DNA from: Oscillibacter sp.
Lineage (GTDB): Bacteria > Bacillota > Clostridia > Oscillospirales > Oscillospiraceae
Assembly (NCBI GenBank): GCA_022795445.1
Contig: JAAWGR010000001.1
Coordinates: 1 to 64,000 of the forward strand
DNA length: 64,000 bases
Direction: 5' to 3'
Shown: positions 15,867 to 24,997 of the stretch, in pieces
Position numbering within the stretch: position 1 is the first letter of the stretch
Layout of the letters: every line of letters starts with the position of its first letter
Translations under genes and position numbers: made by a program
The notes under the pieces: generated by a model
What the model was told of the DNA's origin: nothing
The model's input: only the letters and a program-made list of their open reading frames with translations
Database searches by the model: none

Positions 15867-17735
15867 TTGAAAGCAAGATTTCCGAAAATACGTCTTCCGC
15901 TGCCGCTGGCGCTGCTTCTGGCGGTTCTGCTGGCAGGCGGTATTACGCTCCTGGCCCTATGGTGCCAGCCCAACGCTTTCCGGACGGTGATTGGAGGCTT
16001 TTTGCACCAGCCGCTGCTGATCGTTCTAAACGCCTTGCCGGTGGGGCTGTTGGTATTGGCCTTTGCGAGCCTGTTCCGGAACGTTTTTTTTGGCGCGGCG
16101 CTGGTGAATTTTGCAGTTTGCGCCCTGTCGCTGGCAAACCGGGTGAAAATCGAAGTTCGGGACGAGCCGGTGTTCCCCCGGGACTTTGCCCTGTTGAAAG
16201 AGGTTGGCAGCGCCTTGGAGAGCTATGATATCCGCTATCCTGCGGCATACATTGTAGTGATAGCGGCCGTGACAGTTTTGCTGATGATACTGGGCGTTTG
16301 CGTGGGCTGTAAGCCGCTTCCGTTCTCCCAAGCGGGCGGTTGGGCGGCAAGCCTGCTGGGGACTGCTGCCAGCGTTGGTGTCCTGGCGGCGCTGATCCTG
16401 ACCGTTTATGCCTCCAATGATCTTTATAACTCCTTCCAGGTCAGCAACGCTTACTATATCCCCGCGGTATTCAATGAACTGGGATTCCCATACTGCTTTT
16501 GCCACCAGTTTACCACCTACCCGATTGACCGCCCGGAAGGGTTCAGCAAAGCGGAAGCGGCCTCTTGGGAGACGGGAGACCAGCCTGGGCAGGGGAAGGA
16601 TGTCAGCATCATTATGGTGATGAACGAGGCGTTTTATGACATCACGGACGCACCGGTGTTTACCTATGCCCCGGAGGATGATCCCCTGCCGAACCTCCAT
16701 GCCCTCCGGAGCGACCCGCATGCCTTGAGCGGCCGTATCGTCGTCCCAGGGTTTGCAGGCGGCACGGCTAATACGGAATTTGACGTTCTGACAGGGATGC
16801 AGACCAATGCGCTGTCTGCGGCGACCAGTTCGGCATTCCGGGTGGTGAACCGGAACCTGGACAGCTTGTTCCGCGTTTTCGCGGCAGACGGATACCAAAC
16901 AGCGTATCTCCACCCTGGCGATAATTGGTTTTACAACCGGGAGAATGTTTACCGCTGGTTCGGCGCGGAAACGACCCGCTTTGTTGGAGAGATGGAGGAT
17001 TTGGAGTATAAGGGCCGCTGGGTGACGGATGATTCGGTTGCCAGGATGATTGAAGAGTCCTACGCCGGCGCAGAGGGCGCGCCTATGTTCCATTTTACGA
17101 CGACCATCCAGAACCATATGTCTTACACCGCTGATAAATATGGGGCGGATTATGATTATCCGCCGGTAGAAACCAGCGCTGCCCTCTCCAGCGAGGCGGA
17201 GACGCTTTTGAAGGTTTATATCGAGGGCGCACGGGATGCCGACGCGATGCTGGGCCGCCTTTGGCGCTATTTCGCCGCCCAGGCGGAGCCAGTTGTGCTG
17301 GTGTTCTGGGGAGATCATCTGCCCTATTTGGGGGATAATATGCTGGCCTATGCAGAACTCGGCTTGGATGTCGCCGCAGGCGATGCGCAGCAGGACCCGT
17401 TTTCGCCTTATGAGACGCCCTATGTGATTTGGGCGAACGATGCGGCGGCGGAAGCGCTGGAGTGGGATTCTGCCGTCCAGACATTGGACTTGCCGGAGAA
17501 GATTTCCGCGAGCTTTTTCGGCGCCGCCGTCTTGGAGCTGACGGGCCGCGGGACACAGACGCCATGGTTTGCCTTTTTGAATGAGCTGCGCCGGGAATTG
17601 CCGGTTGTCCAGCGCACGGCCTATCTGCTTGCGGATGGTACCGTCACCGGTCAGCTTGGCGAGCCGGAAATGGAGGCTATTCAGAAATGGCGGCGCTGGA
17701 GTTATTATAAGCTCTGCTATAAGGAGCTGCCATGA
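15867..17735 (+). CDS. LTA synthase-like membrane sulfatase (phosphoglycerol transferase family)
   Basis: This 622-residue protein has about five N-terminal membrane segments (first 190 residues) and an extracellular sulfatase/alkaline-phosphatase-fold domain. A likely catalytic Thr is T300 in GGTANTEF; metal-site motifs include MNEAFYD and FWGDHLPYLGDN. LtaS-family enzymes transfer glycerol phosphate from phosphatidylglycerol onto glycolipids or polysaccharides. The start is TTG 15867 with aaaggag at 15851-15857. Its stop overlaps the ATG of the small membrane protein gene downstream (ATGA), showing translational coupling. The actual acceptor polymer is not known. Confidence 0.88.
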   Translation: MKARFPKIRLPLPLALLLAVLLAGGITLLALWCQPNAFRTVIGGFLHQPLLIVLNALPVGLLVLAFASLFRNVFFGAALVNFAVCALSLANRVKIEVRDEPVFPRDFALLKEVGSALESYDIRYPAAYIVVIAAVTVLLMILGVCVGCKPLPFSQAGGWAASLLGTAASVGVLAALILTVYASNDLYNSFQVSNAYYIPAVFNELGFPYCFCHQFTTYPIDRPEGFSKAEAASWETGDQPGQGKDVSIIMVMNEAFYDITDAPVFTYAPEDDPLPNLHALRSDPHALSGRIVVPGFAGGTANTEFDVLTGMQTNALSAATSSAFRVVNRNLDSLFRVFAADGYQTAYLHPGDNWFYNRENVYRWFGAETTRFVGEMEDLEYKGRWVTDDSVARMIEESYAGAEGAPMFHFTTTIQNHMSYTADKYGADYDYPPVETSAALSSEAETLLKVYIEGARDADAMLGRLWRYFAAQAEPVVLVFWGDHLPYLGDNMLAYAELGLDVAAGDAQQDPFSPYETPYVIWANDAAAEALEWDSAVQTLDLPEKISASFFGAAVLELTGRGTQTPWFAFLNELRRELPVVQRTAYLLADGTVTGQLGEPEMEAIQKWRRWSYYKLCYKELP

Positions 17736-18250
17736 GTGCCCGGCAGTTGGCCCTGTGCGGCGTTTTGACGGCCCTTGCGGCAATGCTTTTGCTGCTTGGC
17801 GGCATGATTCCCGCTGCAACCTTCATAGCTCCGCTTCTGGCGATGGCGGTGCTTTTGCCGGTATTGGAGGAATATGGAGACAAGGCCGCCGGGATCGCTT
17901 ATGCGGATGTGGCAATTTTAGGCCTTCTTCTGGCGGCGGACCGGGAGACCGCCTTGGTGTACCTCTTTTTTGGCTGGTATCCCATTGTCCGCCCCAAAAT
18001 TGCGAAGCTGCCGTCAAAGGTTCTGCGCACTGTTGTCCGCCTTGCGGTCTGTAATCTGGCGATTTTGGCCTTATATGGCATTGTCCTCCGTTTTTTGGGT
18101 TTGGACGCAGAGTGGAAAGGCGTGTCCGTATTTTTAAATGCTGCCATGCTGGTTATGGGGAATGCGGTGTTCCTTATGATGGACCGGTGTTTGGCCCAGC
18201 TTACGAAGCTGTGGCGCCGCCGCCTCCGGCAGCATTTCTTTAAGCGGTAG
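17732..18250 (+). CDS. Small multi-spanning membrane protein, ECF S-component-like
   Basis: This 172-residue hydrophobic protein has about five predicted membrane helices and a Lys/Arg-rich C-terminus. The opening (LALCGVLTALAAMLLLLGGMIP) resembles substrate-binding S-components of energy-coupling-factor transporters, which bind vitamins and pair with a shared T/A module. No such module is nearby, and the sequence is not close to a named S-component. It overlaps the LtaS-like gene by 4 nt, so a role in envelope polymer synthesis or export is also possible. I cannot assign a function. Confidence 0.7.
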   Translation: MSARQLALCGVLTALAAMLLLLGGMIPAATFIAPLLAMAVLLPVLEEYGDKAAGIAYADVAILGLLLAADRETALVYLFFGWYPIVRPKIAKLPSKVLRTVVRLAVCNLAILALYGIVLRFLGLDAEWKGVSVFLNAAMLVMGNAVFLMMDRCLAQLTKLWRRRLRQHFFKR

Positions 18251-18284
18251 CGGTTCTGGTGCAGAAGCTTCCCAGCAGGAGCCC

Positions 18285-18311
18285 CGCCGCTGTGCTGAAG
18301 CGCGGCGTTTT
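18285..18311 (+). terminator. Weak intrinsic terminator
   Basis: A 6-bp stem (CGCCGC 18285-18290, GCGGCG 18302-18307) with an 11-nt loop is followed by TTTT. It lies after the membrane-protein gene and before the patatin gene. Confidence 0.5.
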
Positions 18312-18376
18312 GGATACATTTCCGGCTGCAAAGCTGGGACAATCTTAATTTTGTATTGGAAATAAAGGTGATAACA

Positions 18377-19231
18377 ATGAAAACTGGCTTAGTCCTTGAG
18401 GGCGGAGCCTTGCGCACAATTTTCTCCGCCGGCGTCTGCGACGCGTTTTTAGACAGTGGCCTTCCGCTGCCGGATTATACCATCGGCGTGTCTGCTGGAA
18501 TTGCCTACGGCGTGAGTTATTTATCCAAGCAGAGCCGCCGGAATTTGCAGCTGGTGGTCCACTTTGCAAACGACCGCCGCTATATGGGGTGGCGCAATCT
18601 GGCAAATCCGAAAAACCGTTCTTATTTTGGCCTTCAGTTTGCCTACGAGACAATCCCAAATGAGTTGCTGCCGTTTGATTACGATGCGTTTGAAGCGTAT
18701 CCTGGCGAGGCGGAGGCCGTGGTGACGAACCTGGAAACGGGCGAGGCAGAGTATCTGCCTGTCCCCCGGCGGGACGATCACAATTTAGTTTTGCAGGCCA
18801 CCTGTGCCCTGCCGCTGATGTTCCCGGTGATCTGGGTGGGCGGCAAGCCCTACCTGGACGGCGGCTGCTCGGACGCCATCCCATGGCGGCACGCGCTGGA
18901 TGTGGGGTGCGACCGTGTGGTGGTGGTTTTGACCCGGGAGCGGGATTACGTGAAAAAGCCGGACCGGGCGTTTTCTGCCCTGGCCCGGATTTTCCGGAAG
19001 TATCCGAATTTTGTGGAGACCCTGCGCCGCCGCGTCGAGACGTACAACCAGGGCCGTGAGGAGCTGTTTGCCCTGGAACGGGAAGGGAAAGTGGTTTTGA
19101 TTGCGCCGGAAAACACTTTGGGCTGTTCCCGAACAGAAAAGAATGTGGACCTGCTCCGCGCCCTATGGCAGTCCGGCTATTTTGAAGCCCGCCGTTCTTT
19201 GGAGCGGGTTTCGGAAATCTGGGGTGTATGA
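18377..19231 (+). CDS. Patatin-like phospholipase family protein
   Basis: This 284-residue hydrolase starts with a glycine-rich oxyanion segment (LVLEGGALR), has the nucleophile elbow GVSAG (37-41, Ser39) and a DGG in YLDGGCSD that completes the Ser-Asp dyad. Patatins hydrolyse acyl chains of lipids; bacterial members of this length are soluble and of unknown substrate. ATG 18377 is chosen because aaaggtg lies 6-7 nt before it; an in-frame TTG at 18356 lacks such a site. It faces the convergent dapF gene. Confidence 0.9.
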   Translation: MKTGLVLEGGALRTIFSAGVCDAFLDSGLPLPDYTIGVSAGIAYGVSYLSKQSRRNLQLVVHFANDRRYMGWRNLANPKNRSYFGLQFAYETIPNELLPFDYDAFEAYPGEAEAVVTNLETGEAEYLPVPRRDDHNLVLQATCALPLMFPVIWVGGKPYLDGGCSDAIPWRHALDVGCDRVVVVLTRERDYVKKPDRAFSALARIFRKYPNFVETLRRRVETYNQGREELFALEREGKVVLIAPENTLGCSRTEKNVDLLRALWQSGYFEARRSLERVSEIWGV

Positions 19232-19246
19232 GTTGTCAGCAGAGGG

Positions 19247-20080
19247 TTACAGGTCTTCGTCCGTGACAATCCCCTGGGCCACGACGTTCGTCGGCCCGGT
19301 AAGGTAGAGGTTTGTAATCTGGCTGTTTACCCGTTCCGCATCAATGACCAGCGTGCCGCCGGTCATGTCTACCTGTACGCCGTGGCCGCTGACCTTGCCT
19401 TGCAGCGTCAGCACCGCCACGACGGCTCCGGTGCCGGTGCCGCAGGCATAGGTGAAATCCTCCACGCCCCGCTCGAAGGTCCGCTCAAAAATCCGGTCCT
19501 CACCGGTGATTTCGAAAAAGTTAACGTTTGCGCCTTTCGGGAACGCCGGGTACCGCCGGATTTTTCGCCCCAAATCCCGCAGTTCCTGTTCGTCCGCCTC
19601 CCGCAGGCCGGCGTACGGTACCACTGCATGGGGAAGCCCCGGATTGCCAAGCTCCACGTAGGCGCAGGCGTAGCGTACCCCGTCGACTTCCACCGGTGAA
19701 TCCAGGCGTACGGTTGTCGGGTCGTTGAGCCGTACCCGGTATAGCCGCTGGTTTATCCGCTGCCCAGTTACGGTGCCGGCTGTGGTTTCGACCGTCTGCT
19801 CTTCCCCTGCAAGGCCGTTTTCATAACCGTACCGGCAGATGCAGCGCGCCCCGTTGCCGCACATTTCCCCAACGCTGCCGTCGGAGTTGAAGAACAGCAT
19901 TTGGTAGTCGCCGCCCTTCCGGGGCGCGTCTACCACCATCAGGCCATCAGCTCCGAGGGATAAATGCCGTTCGCAAAGCGTCCGGGCGATTTGCGGCAGG
20001 CGGTCTGGGGAGAGGTGTTCCTCCAGGTTGTTGAGGATGATAAAATCATTCCCCGCGCCGTTCATTTTCCAGAATTTCAT
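19247..20080 (-). CDS. dapF: Diaminopimelate epimerase
   Basis: This 277-residue enzyme interconverts LL- and meso-diaminopimelate for lysine and peptidoglycan synthesis. It has the two catalytic cysteines: C74 in GEMCGNGARC and C213 in TYACGTGTGA. The N-terminal MNGAGNDF motif is also typical. The length is normal and both halves of the pseudo-symmetric fold are complete. It is a single gene on the minus strand; other lysine-pathway genes are not adjacent. Confidence 0.97.
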   Translation of the reverse strand: MKFWKMNGAGNDFIILNNLEEHLSPDRLPQIARTLCERHLSLGADGLMVVDAPRKGGDYQMLFFNSDGSVGEMCGNGARCICRYGYENGLAGEEQTVETTAGTVTGQRINQRLYRVRLNDPTTVRLDSPVEVDGVRYACAYVELGNPGLPHAVVPYAGLREADEQELRDLGRKIRRYPAFPKGANVNFFEITGEDRIFERTFERGVEDFTYACGTGTGAVVAVLTLQGKVSGHGVQVDMTGGTLVIDAERVNSQITNLYLTGPTNVVAQGIVTDEDL

Positions 20081-20173
20081 CCGGATGCCCCCTTTTTATT
20101 CAATGGATGGATACCCTTTGGGAAAGGGTGGGTCGATTGGTGCCAGTCAATATTTGTGAGATTTGAGAGGATT

Positions 20174-20647
20174 ATGATAGAAGTCAAACTTGTCAGGGCC
20201 GGGATTGGGGAAGCAGAAAAATTGTGGAATATGCAGATAATAGCCTTTCAAGACCTGTATGATCGGTATCAAGATACAAAAACCAGTCCGGCGACGGAAT
20301 CGGTTGATAACATAACCGTGAGATTTCACCAGCCATTTACCTATTATTATTTTATCACAGCAGAGGACATAACCGTAGGCGTGATTAGAGTGGCTGACCA
20401 TCATGAAAACGGCGTGCCGAAGAAAATATCCCCTATTTTTATCCTGCCGGAATACCGGAACCGTGGGCTGGCGCAAAGGGCCATACAGTTGGCGGAAGAA
20501 AAACATGGGTGTTCCGGTTGGGAATTGAGCACGATATTGCAGGAAAAGGGCAATTGCCACCTGTATGAGAAAATGGGGTATTATCGAACAGGGCAGATGG
20601 AGAAGATAAACGAAAAAATGACATTGGTATTTTATAAAAAGGATTAA
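20174..20647 (+). CDS. GNAT-family N-acetyltransferase
   Basis: This 157-residue GNAT protein has the usual order of motifs: an N-terminal strand (IEVKLVRAG), central strands ending in ISPIFILPEYRNRGLA, which is motif A with the R/Q-x-x-G-x-A acetyl-CoA pyrophosphate-binding loop, and LYEKMGYYRTGQ at the C-terminus. The substrate cannot be predicted. ATG 20174 begins the conserved region; the open frame extends 70 codons upstream into the antisense of dapF and is not used. It is more A+T-rich than its neighbours, which could mean later acquisition. Confidence 0.85.
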   Translation: MIEVKLVRAGIGEAEKLWNMQIIAFQDLYDRYQDTKTSPATESVDNITVRFHQPFTYYYFITAEDITVGVIRVADHHENGVPKKISPIFILPEYRNRGLAQRAIQLAEEKHGCSGWELSTILQEKGNCHLYEKMGYYRTGQMEKINEKMTLVFYKKD

Positions 20648-20798
20648 AGGCAATTCCGTGCAAAAACTTTTAGATGGATAGCGTTTAATTTATTATACCG
20701 ATAAAAAAGATTTTTGGATATGTGAAAATAAACAAATGATACTGGGAAAGTGGGATGTATTTCGTGAAAATACCAGCGTCCTGGAGGAGGTTGATTCC

Positions 20799-21431
20799 AT
20801 GCCGAAGAAAAATACCCGCAATACAAAGGGCCGTATTATTTCCGCTGCCTGGAAGCTGTTCTATGAGCAGGGCTATGAGGACACTACCATTGAAGATATT
20901 GTGTTTGAATCGGAAACCTCCAAGGGGTCTTTTTACCACTATTTTGACGGAAAAGGTGCGCTTTTAGGAACGCTTGCCTACGTCTTTGATGAGAAATACG
21001 AGGAGCTGAAGGGCACGATGGACCCGGCGCTGGGGGCGATGGAAAAGCTGGTGTACTTGAACCATGAGCTGTTTGCTATGATTGATGGCGGGGTGTCGCT
21101 GGATCTGTTGGCGCGTCTGCTGTCCACCCAGCTGTTGGCGCGGGGCGAAAAGCACCTGCTGGACCGCAACCGGACCTATTTTAAGCTGCTGCGGCAGATT
21201 ATTGCAGAGGGGCAGCGAACAGGGGAGCTGCGTGTGGACGCGACGGTAAATGAGATTGTGAAGGCTTATGCCCTTTGGGAACGTGCGCTGCTGTACGATT
21301 GGTGCCTTTGCGGCGGAGAATATTCCCTGGTGGCATATACGGACAAAGTGACGCCGCAGTTTCTGGAAGGATACCGGGCGACGGGCGGTAAAAAAGAATT
21401 TTGTTTTTCCGGCCAAATTGATTCTTATTAA
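20799..21431 (+). CDS. TetR/AcrR family transcriptional regulator
   Basis: This 210-residue regulator has an N-terminal helix-turn-helix (NTKGRIISAAWKLFYEQGYE, then TTIEDIV and SKGSFYHYF) and a helical ligand-binding C-terminal domain. The start is ATG 20799 with ggaggagg 8 nt before it. It lies upstream of and in the same direction as putP, with a perfect 12-bp inverted repeat between them that could be its operator. Regulation of putP is inferred from position only. The ligand is unknown. Confidence 0.9.
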   Translation: MPKKNTRNTKGRIISAAWKLFYEQGYEDTTIEDIVFESETSKGSFYHYFDGKGALLGTLAYVFDEKYEELKGTMDPALGAMEKLVYLNHELFAMIDGGVSLDLLARLLSTQLLARGEKHLLDRNRTYFKLLRQIIAEGQRTGELRVDATVNEIVKAYALWERALLYDWCLCGGEYSLVAYTDKVTPQFLEGYRATGGKKEFCFSGQIDSY

Positions 21432-21484
21432 AATTCTAGTAAAAAATTATGTAATATCAAGTAGTATATGGATTTATAATGTGT

Positions 21485-21512
21485 TGATGTATAGAATTCG
21501 TTCTATACATCA
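21485..21512. repeat. Perfect 12-bp inverted repeat with TTCG centre
   Basis: TGATGTATAGAA (21485-21496) and TTCTATACATCA (21501-21512) flank ttcg. The repeat lies between the TetR gene and putP. It can be read as an operator for the TetR protein or, as RNA, as a UUCG-capped hairpin ending the tetR transcript. The T-rich tail is weak (ttctgtctttt), so the operator reading is slightly preferred. Confidence 0.7.
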
Positions 21513-21592
21513 TTCTGTCTTTTATTCTGGTTTGGAGTGTGGTATGATGGCTGACGTTGAGCGCTGAAACAAAACCAGAAGGAGAGAGAATC

Positions 21593-23125
21593 ATGACAAC
21601 CGCACAAATCTGCATCGTCCTTGCCATTGCCGCCTACTTGCTGGTAATGGTGGGGATTGGCTTCTACTTCAGCCGAGAGGGCAGCTCGTCCTCTAATGAC
21701 TTCTACCTGGGTGGCCGACGCCTTGGCCCGATCGTCACGGCTATGAGCGCAGAGGCCTCCGATATGAGCAGCTACCTGCTGATGGGCCTTCCCGGCCTGG
21801 CGTACCTATGCGGCGTGGCGGAAGTGGGCTGGACAGTCATTGGCCTTGCCGCCGGCACTTACCTGAACTGGCTGATTGTCGCCAAACGCCTCCGCCGCTA
21901 TTCCGCGGCTACCGGGGCGATCACCATCCCCGATTTCTTCTCCCGCCGCTACGGCGACAGCCGCCACATCCTGGCCTGCATTGCGGCAGTGATCATCCTG
22001 ATCTTTTTCATCCCCTATACTGCTTCCGGCTTCAAAGCCGTCGGAACCCTGTTCAACAGCCTCCTGGGCGTGGACTACCATGCCGCTATGATCGTCGGTG
22101 CGCTGGTCATCATCGGCTATACCGTCCTGGGCGGTTTCCTGGCAGTTTCCACCACTGACCTGATCCAGAGCATCGTTATGTCGATTGCACTGGTCATTAT
22201 TATCTTCTTCGGCGTCGGTCAGGCCGGCGGCTGGGGCGCAGTCATGGAGAATGCCCGCGCCTTGCCGGGATACCTGAACCTGACCCAGGGTTACGACCCC
22301 GCGTCCGGCGAGGCCGGGACCTACGGTTTCCTGAGCATTGTTTCCACCCTGGCGTGGGGCCTTGGCTACTTCGGGATGCCCCACATCCTCCTCCGCTTTA
22401 TGGCGATTGAGGATGAGGAAAAGCTGAAGGTTTCCCGCCGGATCGCCTCTGTTTGGGTGGTGATCTCCATGTTTGTCGCCATCCTGATCGGCATTGTCGG
22501 CTACAGCGTGTCTGTGGCGGGTAAAATTCCTTTCCTGACAACCAGCGCGGATTCCGAGACGATCGTTATCGTCCTCTCGAACCTCATGAGCGGCAGCGGC
22601 TTCCTGCTGGCGTTGGTTGCGGGCGTTATTCTGGCGGGCATTTTGGCGGCAACCATGTCTACTGCGGATTCCCAGCTCCTGACCGCTGCCTCCAGTGTCT
22701 CCCAGAACCTGCTGGAAGAATTTATGGGCGTCAAAATGAGCAAAAAGACCTCCATGTTTGCCGCCCGCGGCACCGTTGTGGCGATTGCCGTCATTGGTGT
22801 AGCGCTGGCGTGGGACCCTGACAGCTCTGTGTTCCGGGTAGTGTCCTTTGCCTGGGCGGGCTTCGGCGGCGCCTTTGGCCCGGTAATGCTGTTCGCCCTG
22901 TTTTGGAAGCGGTCCAATAAGTGGGGCGCATTGGCCGGTATGGTGGCTGGCGGCGTCATGGTGTTCGTTTGGAAGTACCTCATCGCCCCTAGAGGCGGCG
23001 CCTGGGCCATCTATGAGCTTCTCCCTGCGTTTATCGTCGGCTGTATCGCCATTGTAGCGGTGAGCTTGGCGACGGAAAAACCCTCCGCGGAAATTGAAAA
23101 GGTATTTGAACAAGTGAAGGGCTGA
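21593..23125 (+). CDS. putP: Sodium/proline symporter
   Basis: This 510-residue sodium:solute symporter (SSS family) has about 13 membrane helices. PutP-type features are SNDFYLGGRRLGP and MSAEASDMSSYLLMGLPG near the N-terminus, ITIPDFFSRRYGD, and GILAATMSTADSQLL in the middle, where the sodium-binding Ser/Thr residues lie. It would import proline with sodium. The start is ATG 21593 with aaggagag before it; an in-frame TTG 12 codons upstream is less likely. It is downstream of a TetR gene and ends at a strong hairpin. Confidence 0.92.
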   Translation: MTTAQICIVLAIAAYLLVMVGIGFYFSREGSSSSNDFYLGGRRLGPIVTAMSAEASDMSSYLLMGLPGLAYLCGVAEVGWTVIGLAAGTYLNWLIVAKRLRRYSAATGAITIPDFFSRRYGDSRHILACIAAVIILIFFIPYTASGFKAVGTLFNSLLGVDYHAAMIVGALVIIGYTVLGGFLAVSTTDLIQSIVMSIALVIIIFFGVGQAGGWGAVMENARALPGYLNLTQGYDPASGEAGTYGFLSIVSTLAWGLGYFGMPHILLRFMAIEDEEKLKVSRRIASVWVVISMFVAILIGIVGYSVSVAGKIPFLTTSADSETIVIVLSNLMSGSGFLLALVAGVILAGILAATMSTADSQLLTAASSVSQNLLEEFMGVKMSKKTSMFAARGTVVAIAVIGVALAWDPDSSVFRVVSFAWAGFGGAFGPVMLFALFWKRSNKWGALAGMVAGGVMVFVWKYLIAPRGGAWAIYELLPAFIVGCIAIVAVSLATEKPSAEIEKVFEQVKG

Positions 23126-23136
23126 TTGCAGCAAAT

Positions 23137-23175
23137 ACCCGCCTCTGTGGTATAAATGGTACTACAGAGGCGGGT
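23137..23175. terminator. Bidirectional hairpin between putP and spoIIP
   Basis: A perfect 12-bp stem (ACCCGCCTCTGT 23137-23148 with ACAGAGGCGGGT 23164-23175) has a 15-nt loop that can pair further (GTA/TAC). It sits between convergent genes. The tails are only modestly T-rich on either strand. Confidence 0.75.
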
Positions 23176-23181
23176 GTTCCA

Positions 23182-24348
23182 TTACGGTTCTGCGGCCGTG
23201 ATGACGGCGGCCATCTGACTGGCAAAGAGCCGTCCGGCGAGGATGGCTTCCTGCGGTGAGTTCCCCGCCGCGCCGACCTCCAGTAACAGGGAACCGGTGG
23301 TGGCGTGTTGGTTATACCGGGAATTCCGCAGCGCAATCGGGCGCATGAGGGTTGGGTATTCCGCCAGGATAGCGTTCTGTACAGCTGCCGCCAAGCGAAG
23401 GTTTTGCAGCCAATCGGGATGGGTAAGACCGCTGCCGTCGCTGCCCATCACCAAGGACATTTGTGCCGCAGCCCTGCCGTCTTCCAGTTCGGAAATCACC
23501 TTATATTGGTTCCCCTGTCCATCCTCAATGGCATCCCGGTGGATGTCCAGTACATATTGGATGGTTGGGTATTCCTCCAAATACCGCTGGATGGCGGCAA
23601 GGGAACGGTCATAGGCCCCGGAGTAGGAGGGATAGTCATACAAGGTCCGGTCGTGGAGGACGGACAACCCAGCGTCGCCGAAAACCTCCGCCATTTCATC
23701 CCCGACCTTTACCACGTTGTACCGGTAATCAGTGGTGCGGTAGTCCCCAGACCAAACGACATCTGTGCCAGGGACGGGGGTGTAGGCCTCGCTGCCGTGG
23801 GTATGGACGATCAAAATCTGCGGTCCGTTTTCCGTCAGGGCTAGGGCAGAATAGCCTTGCAGGTCAGAAGCAGACAGGCTATGACTGGTGGTGTTGCTGA
23901 TGTAGGCCCGGCCGCAGACGAAATAGCCGTCCGAACCGGTAGGGACCAATGTTTTGGCAGTAACGCCGTTATCCTCTGTTGGCTGCTCGGTATCCAGGGG
24001 TGTCTCGGTTATGGGGACAGTGACAGGGGCTGGAGTCTCCCCCTCTTCTTCCGGGACTTCTTGCTGCTGTTCCAGCGCCCAACGCTCCGTTACCGCTGGA
24101 CGCGCTGCCAGCAGCAGCGGCGCTTCTCCGATGGTCAGGGCGGCGGCAGGGGACAGGCCATCTTGGCGCCACAAGTCGCCCAGCTCCCAGCGCAGCACGT
24201 TCATGGGCAGGGCCTCCCGCAGCGCCGTAAGCGCCGAGACAGCCGTATCGCTCCCAGCGGTAACGCCCGCCGCCCAGAGGGTCCCTGCCGCCAAAAAACC
24301 GGCTTCCACCCGCCGCAGGATGCGGGCGGCCCGCTGCTTTTGTTTCAT
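23182..24348 (-). CDS. spoIIP: Stage II sporulation protein P
   Basis: This 388-residue protein has an N-terminal membrane anchor (about 15-32), a variable Pro/Glu-rich region, and a C-terminal SpoIIP amidase/endopeptidase domain from about residue 165. The domain has the expected motifs ILIVHTHGSEAY, VLDIHRDA and LLLEVGAAGNS, which carry the zinc-binding His and Glu residues. SpoIIP cuts peptidoglycan during engulfment of the forespore with SpoIID and SpoIIM. Its presence says the lineage is, or recently was, spore-forming. Confidence 0.95.
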   Translation of the reverse strand: MKQKQRAARILRRVEAGFLAAGTLWAAGVTAGSDTAVSALTALREALPMNVLRWELGDLWRQDGLSPAAALTIGEAPLLLAARPAVTERWALEQQQEVPEEEGETPAPVTVPITETPLDTEQPTEDNGVTAKTLVPTGSDGYFVCGRAYISNTTSHSLSASDLQGYSALALTENGPQILIVHTHGSEAYTPVPGTDVVWSGDYRTTDYRYNVVKVGDEMAEVFGDAGLSVLHDRTLYDYPSYSGAYDRSLAAIQRYLEEYPTIQYVLDIHRDAIEDGQGNQYKVISELEDGRAAAQMSLVMGSDGSGLTHPDWLQNLRLAAAVQNAILAEYPTLMRPIALRNSRYNQHATTGSLLLEVGAAGNSPQEAILAGRLFASQMAAVITAAEP

Positions 24349-24390
24349 ATGATTTCACCTCTGGGACAACCTATGCCCCAAAAGCGGCGA

Positions 24391-24900
24391 TTATGCCTCG
24401 GATTTGGTGGAAAACATTTGCAGGTATTGATCTGCCTCTTGGCGGGATCGAAAAATTTTGATCTCTTTGCACGTTTGGTACTGCGTAAGCAGCGTATAAA
24501 TCTGCGGCAGCTCCCGTTTTGGGAACTCCAGAATCCATTGCCGGAATTCTGCGTCAAATCCGGTTTCCATCCACGGCATATCCTCACGCGGCTTTCCGAT
24601 CCGGGCAGCAACGCCCGCGATGCAGGTGTCTAATGGATAATCCAAGAGGAATGCGGCGTCGCACGCTTCCAGACGAACACCCAGCGTCCGCTGGTAATTG
24701 CCGTCGATGATCCACGTCTCCTTGAAAAGGATTTCCGCCAGACGACGGTCGAATTCCTCCCTGCTTACGGTTGTGCGGTCGGCTTTGTGCCAGAGCATAT
24801 CCAGGTAGTAGAGCGGCAGGCCGGAGGCGTCCCGCAGCTTACGTGCAAAGGTGCTCTTTCCCGCGCCGGGACAGCCGATGACAATTGCTTTTTGAAACAT
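24391..24900 (-). CDS. P-loop kinase-like protein, FlaR/adenylate-kinase-like
   Basis: This 169-residue P-loop protein has Walker A GCPGAGKST (9-17), a YYLDMLWHK segment and WIIDGNY, typical of the 'DNA topology modulation protein FlaR' group related to adenylate kinases. It has a short lid region and no zinc motif. These proteins probably phosphorylate small molecules; despite the name, a link to DNA topology is doubtful. It stands alone on the minus strand downstream of its own start near the divergent coiled-coil gene. Confidence 0.83.
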   Translation of the reverse strand: MFQKAIVIGCPGAGKSTFARKLRDASGLPLYYLDMLWHKADRTTVSREEFDRRLAEILFKETWIIDGNYQRTLGVRLEACDAAFLLDYPLDTCIAGVAARIGKPREDMPWMETGFDAEFRQWILEFPKRELPQIYTLLTQYQTCKEIKIFRSRQEADQYLQMFSTKSEA

Positions 24901-24920
24901 GAAATTCTCCTAGGGCGTTG

Positions 24921-24949
24921 TTGTAAAAATCTGGACGTTGTGTTATAAT
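24921..24949 (+). promoter_or_regulatory. Promoter for the coiled-coil protein gene
   Basis: TTGTAA (24921-24926) and TATAAT (24944-24949) are separated by 17 nt, about 49 nt before the ATG at 24998. Confidence 0.75.
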
Positions 24950-24997
24950 AGGCCAAACATACGGCGGCCTCTGGGCCGGGATAGGAGGAGCGTTTTT

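Noticed and set aside
21806-23134. Long minus-strand open frame opposite putP
   Set aside because: His/Asp/Gln-rich composition typical of the antisense of a membrane protein; no homology recognised.
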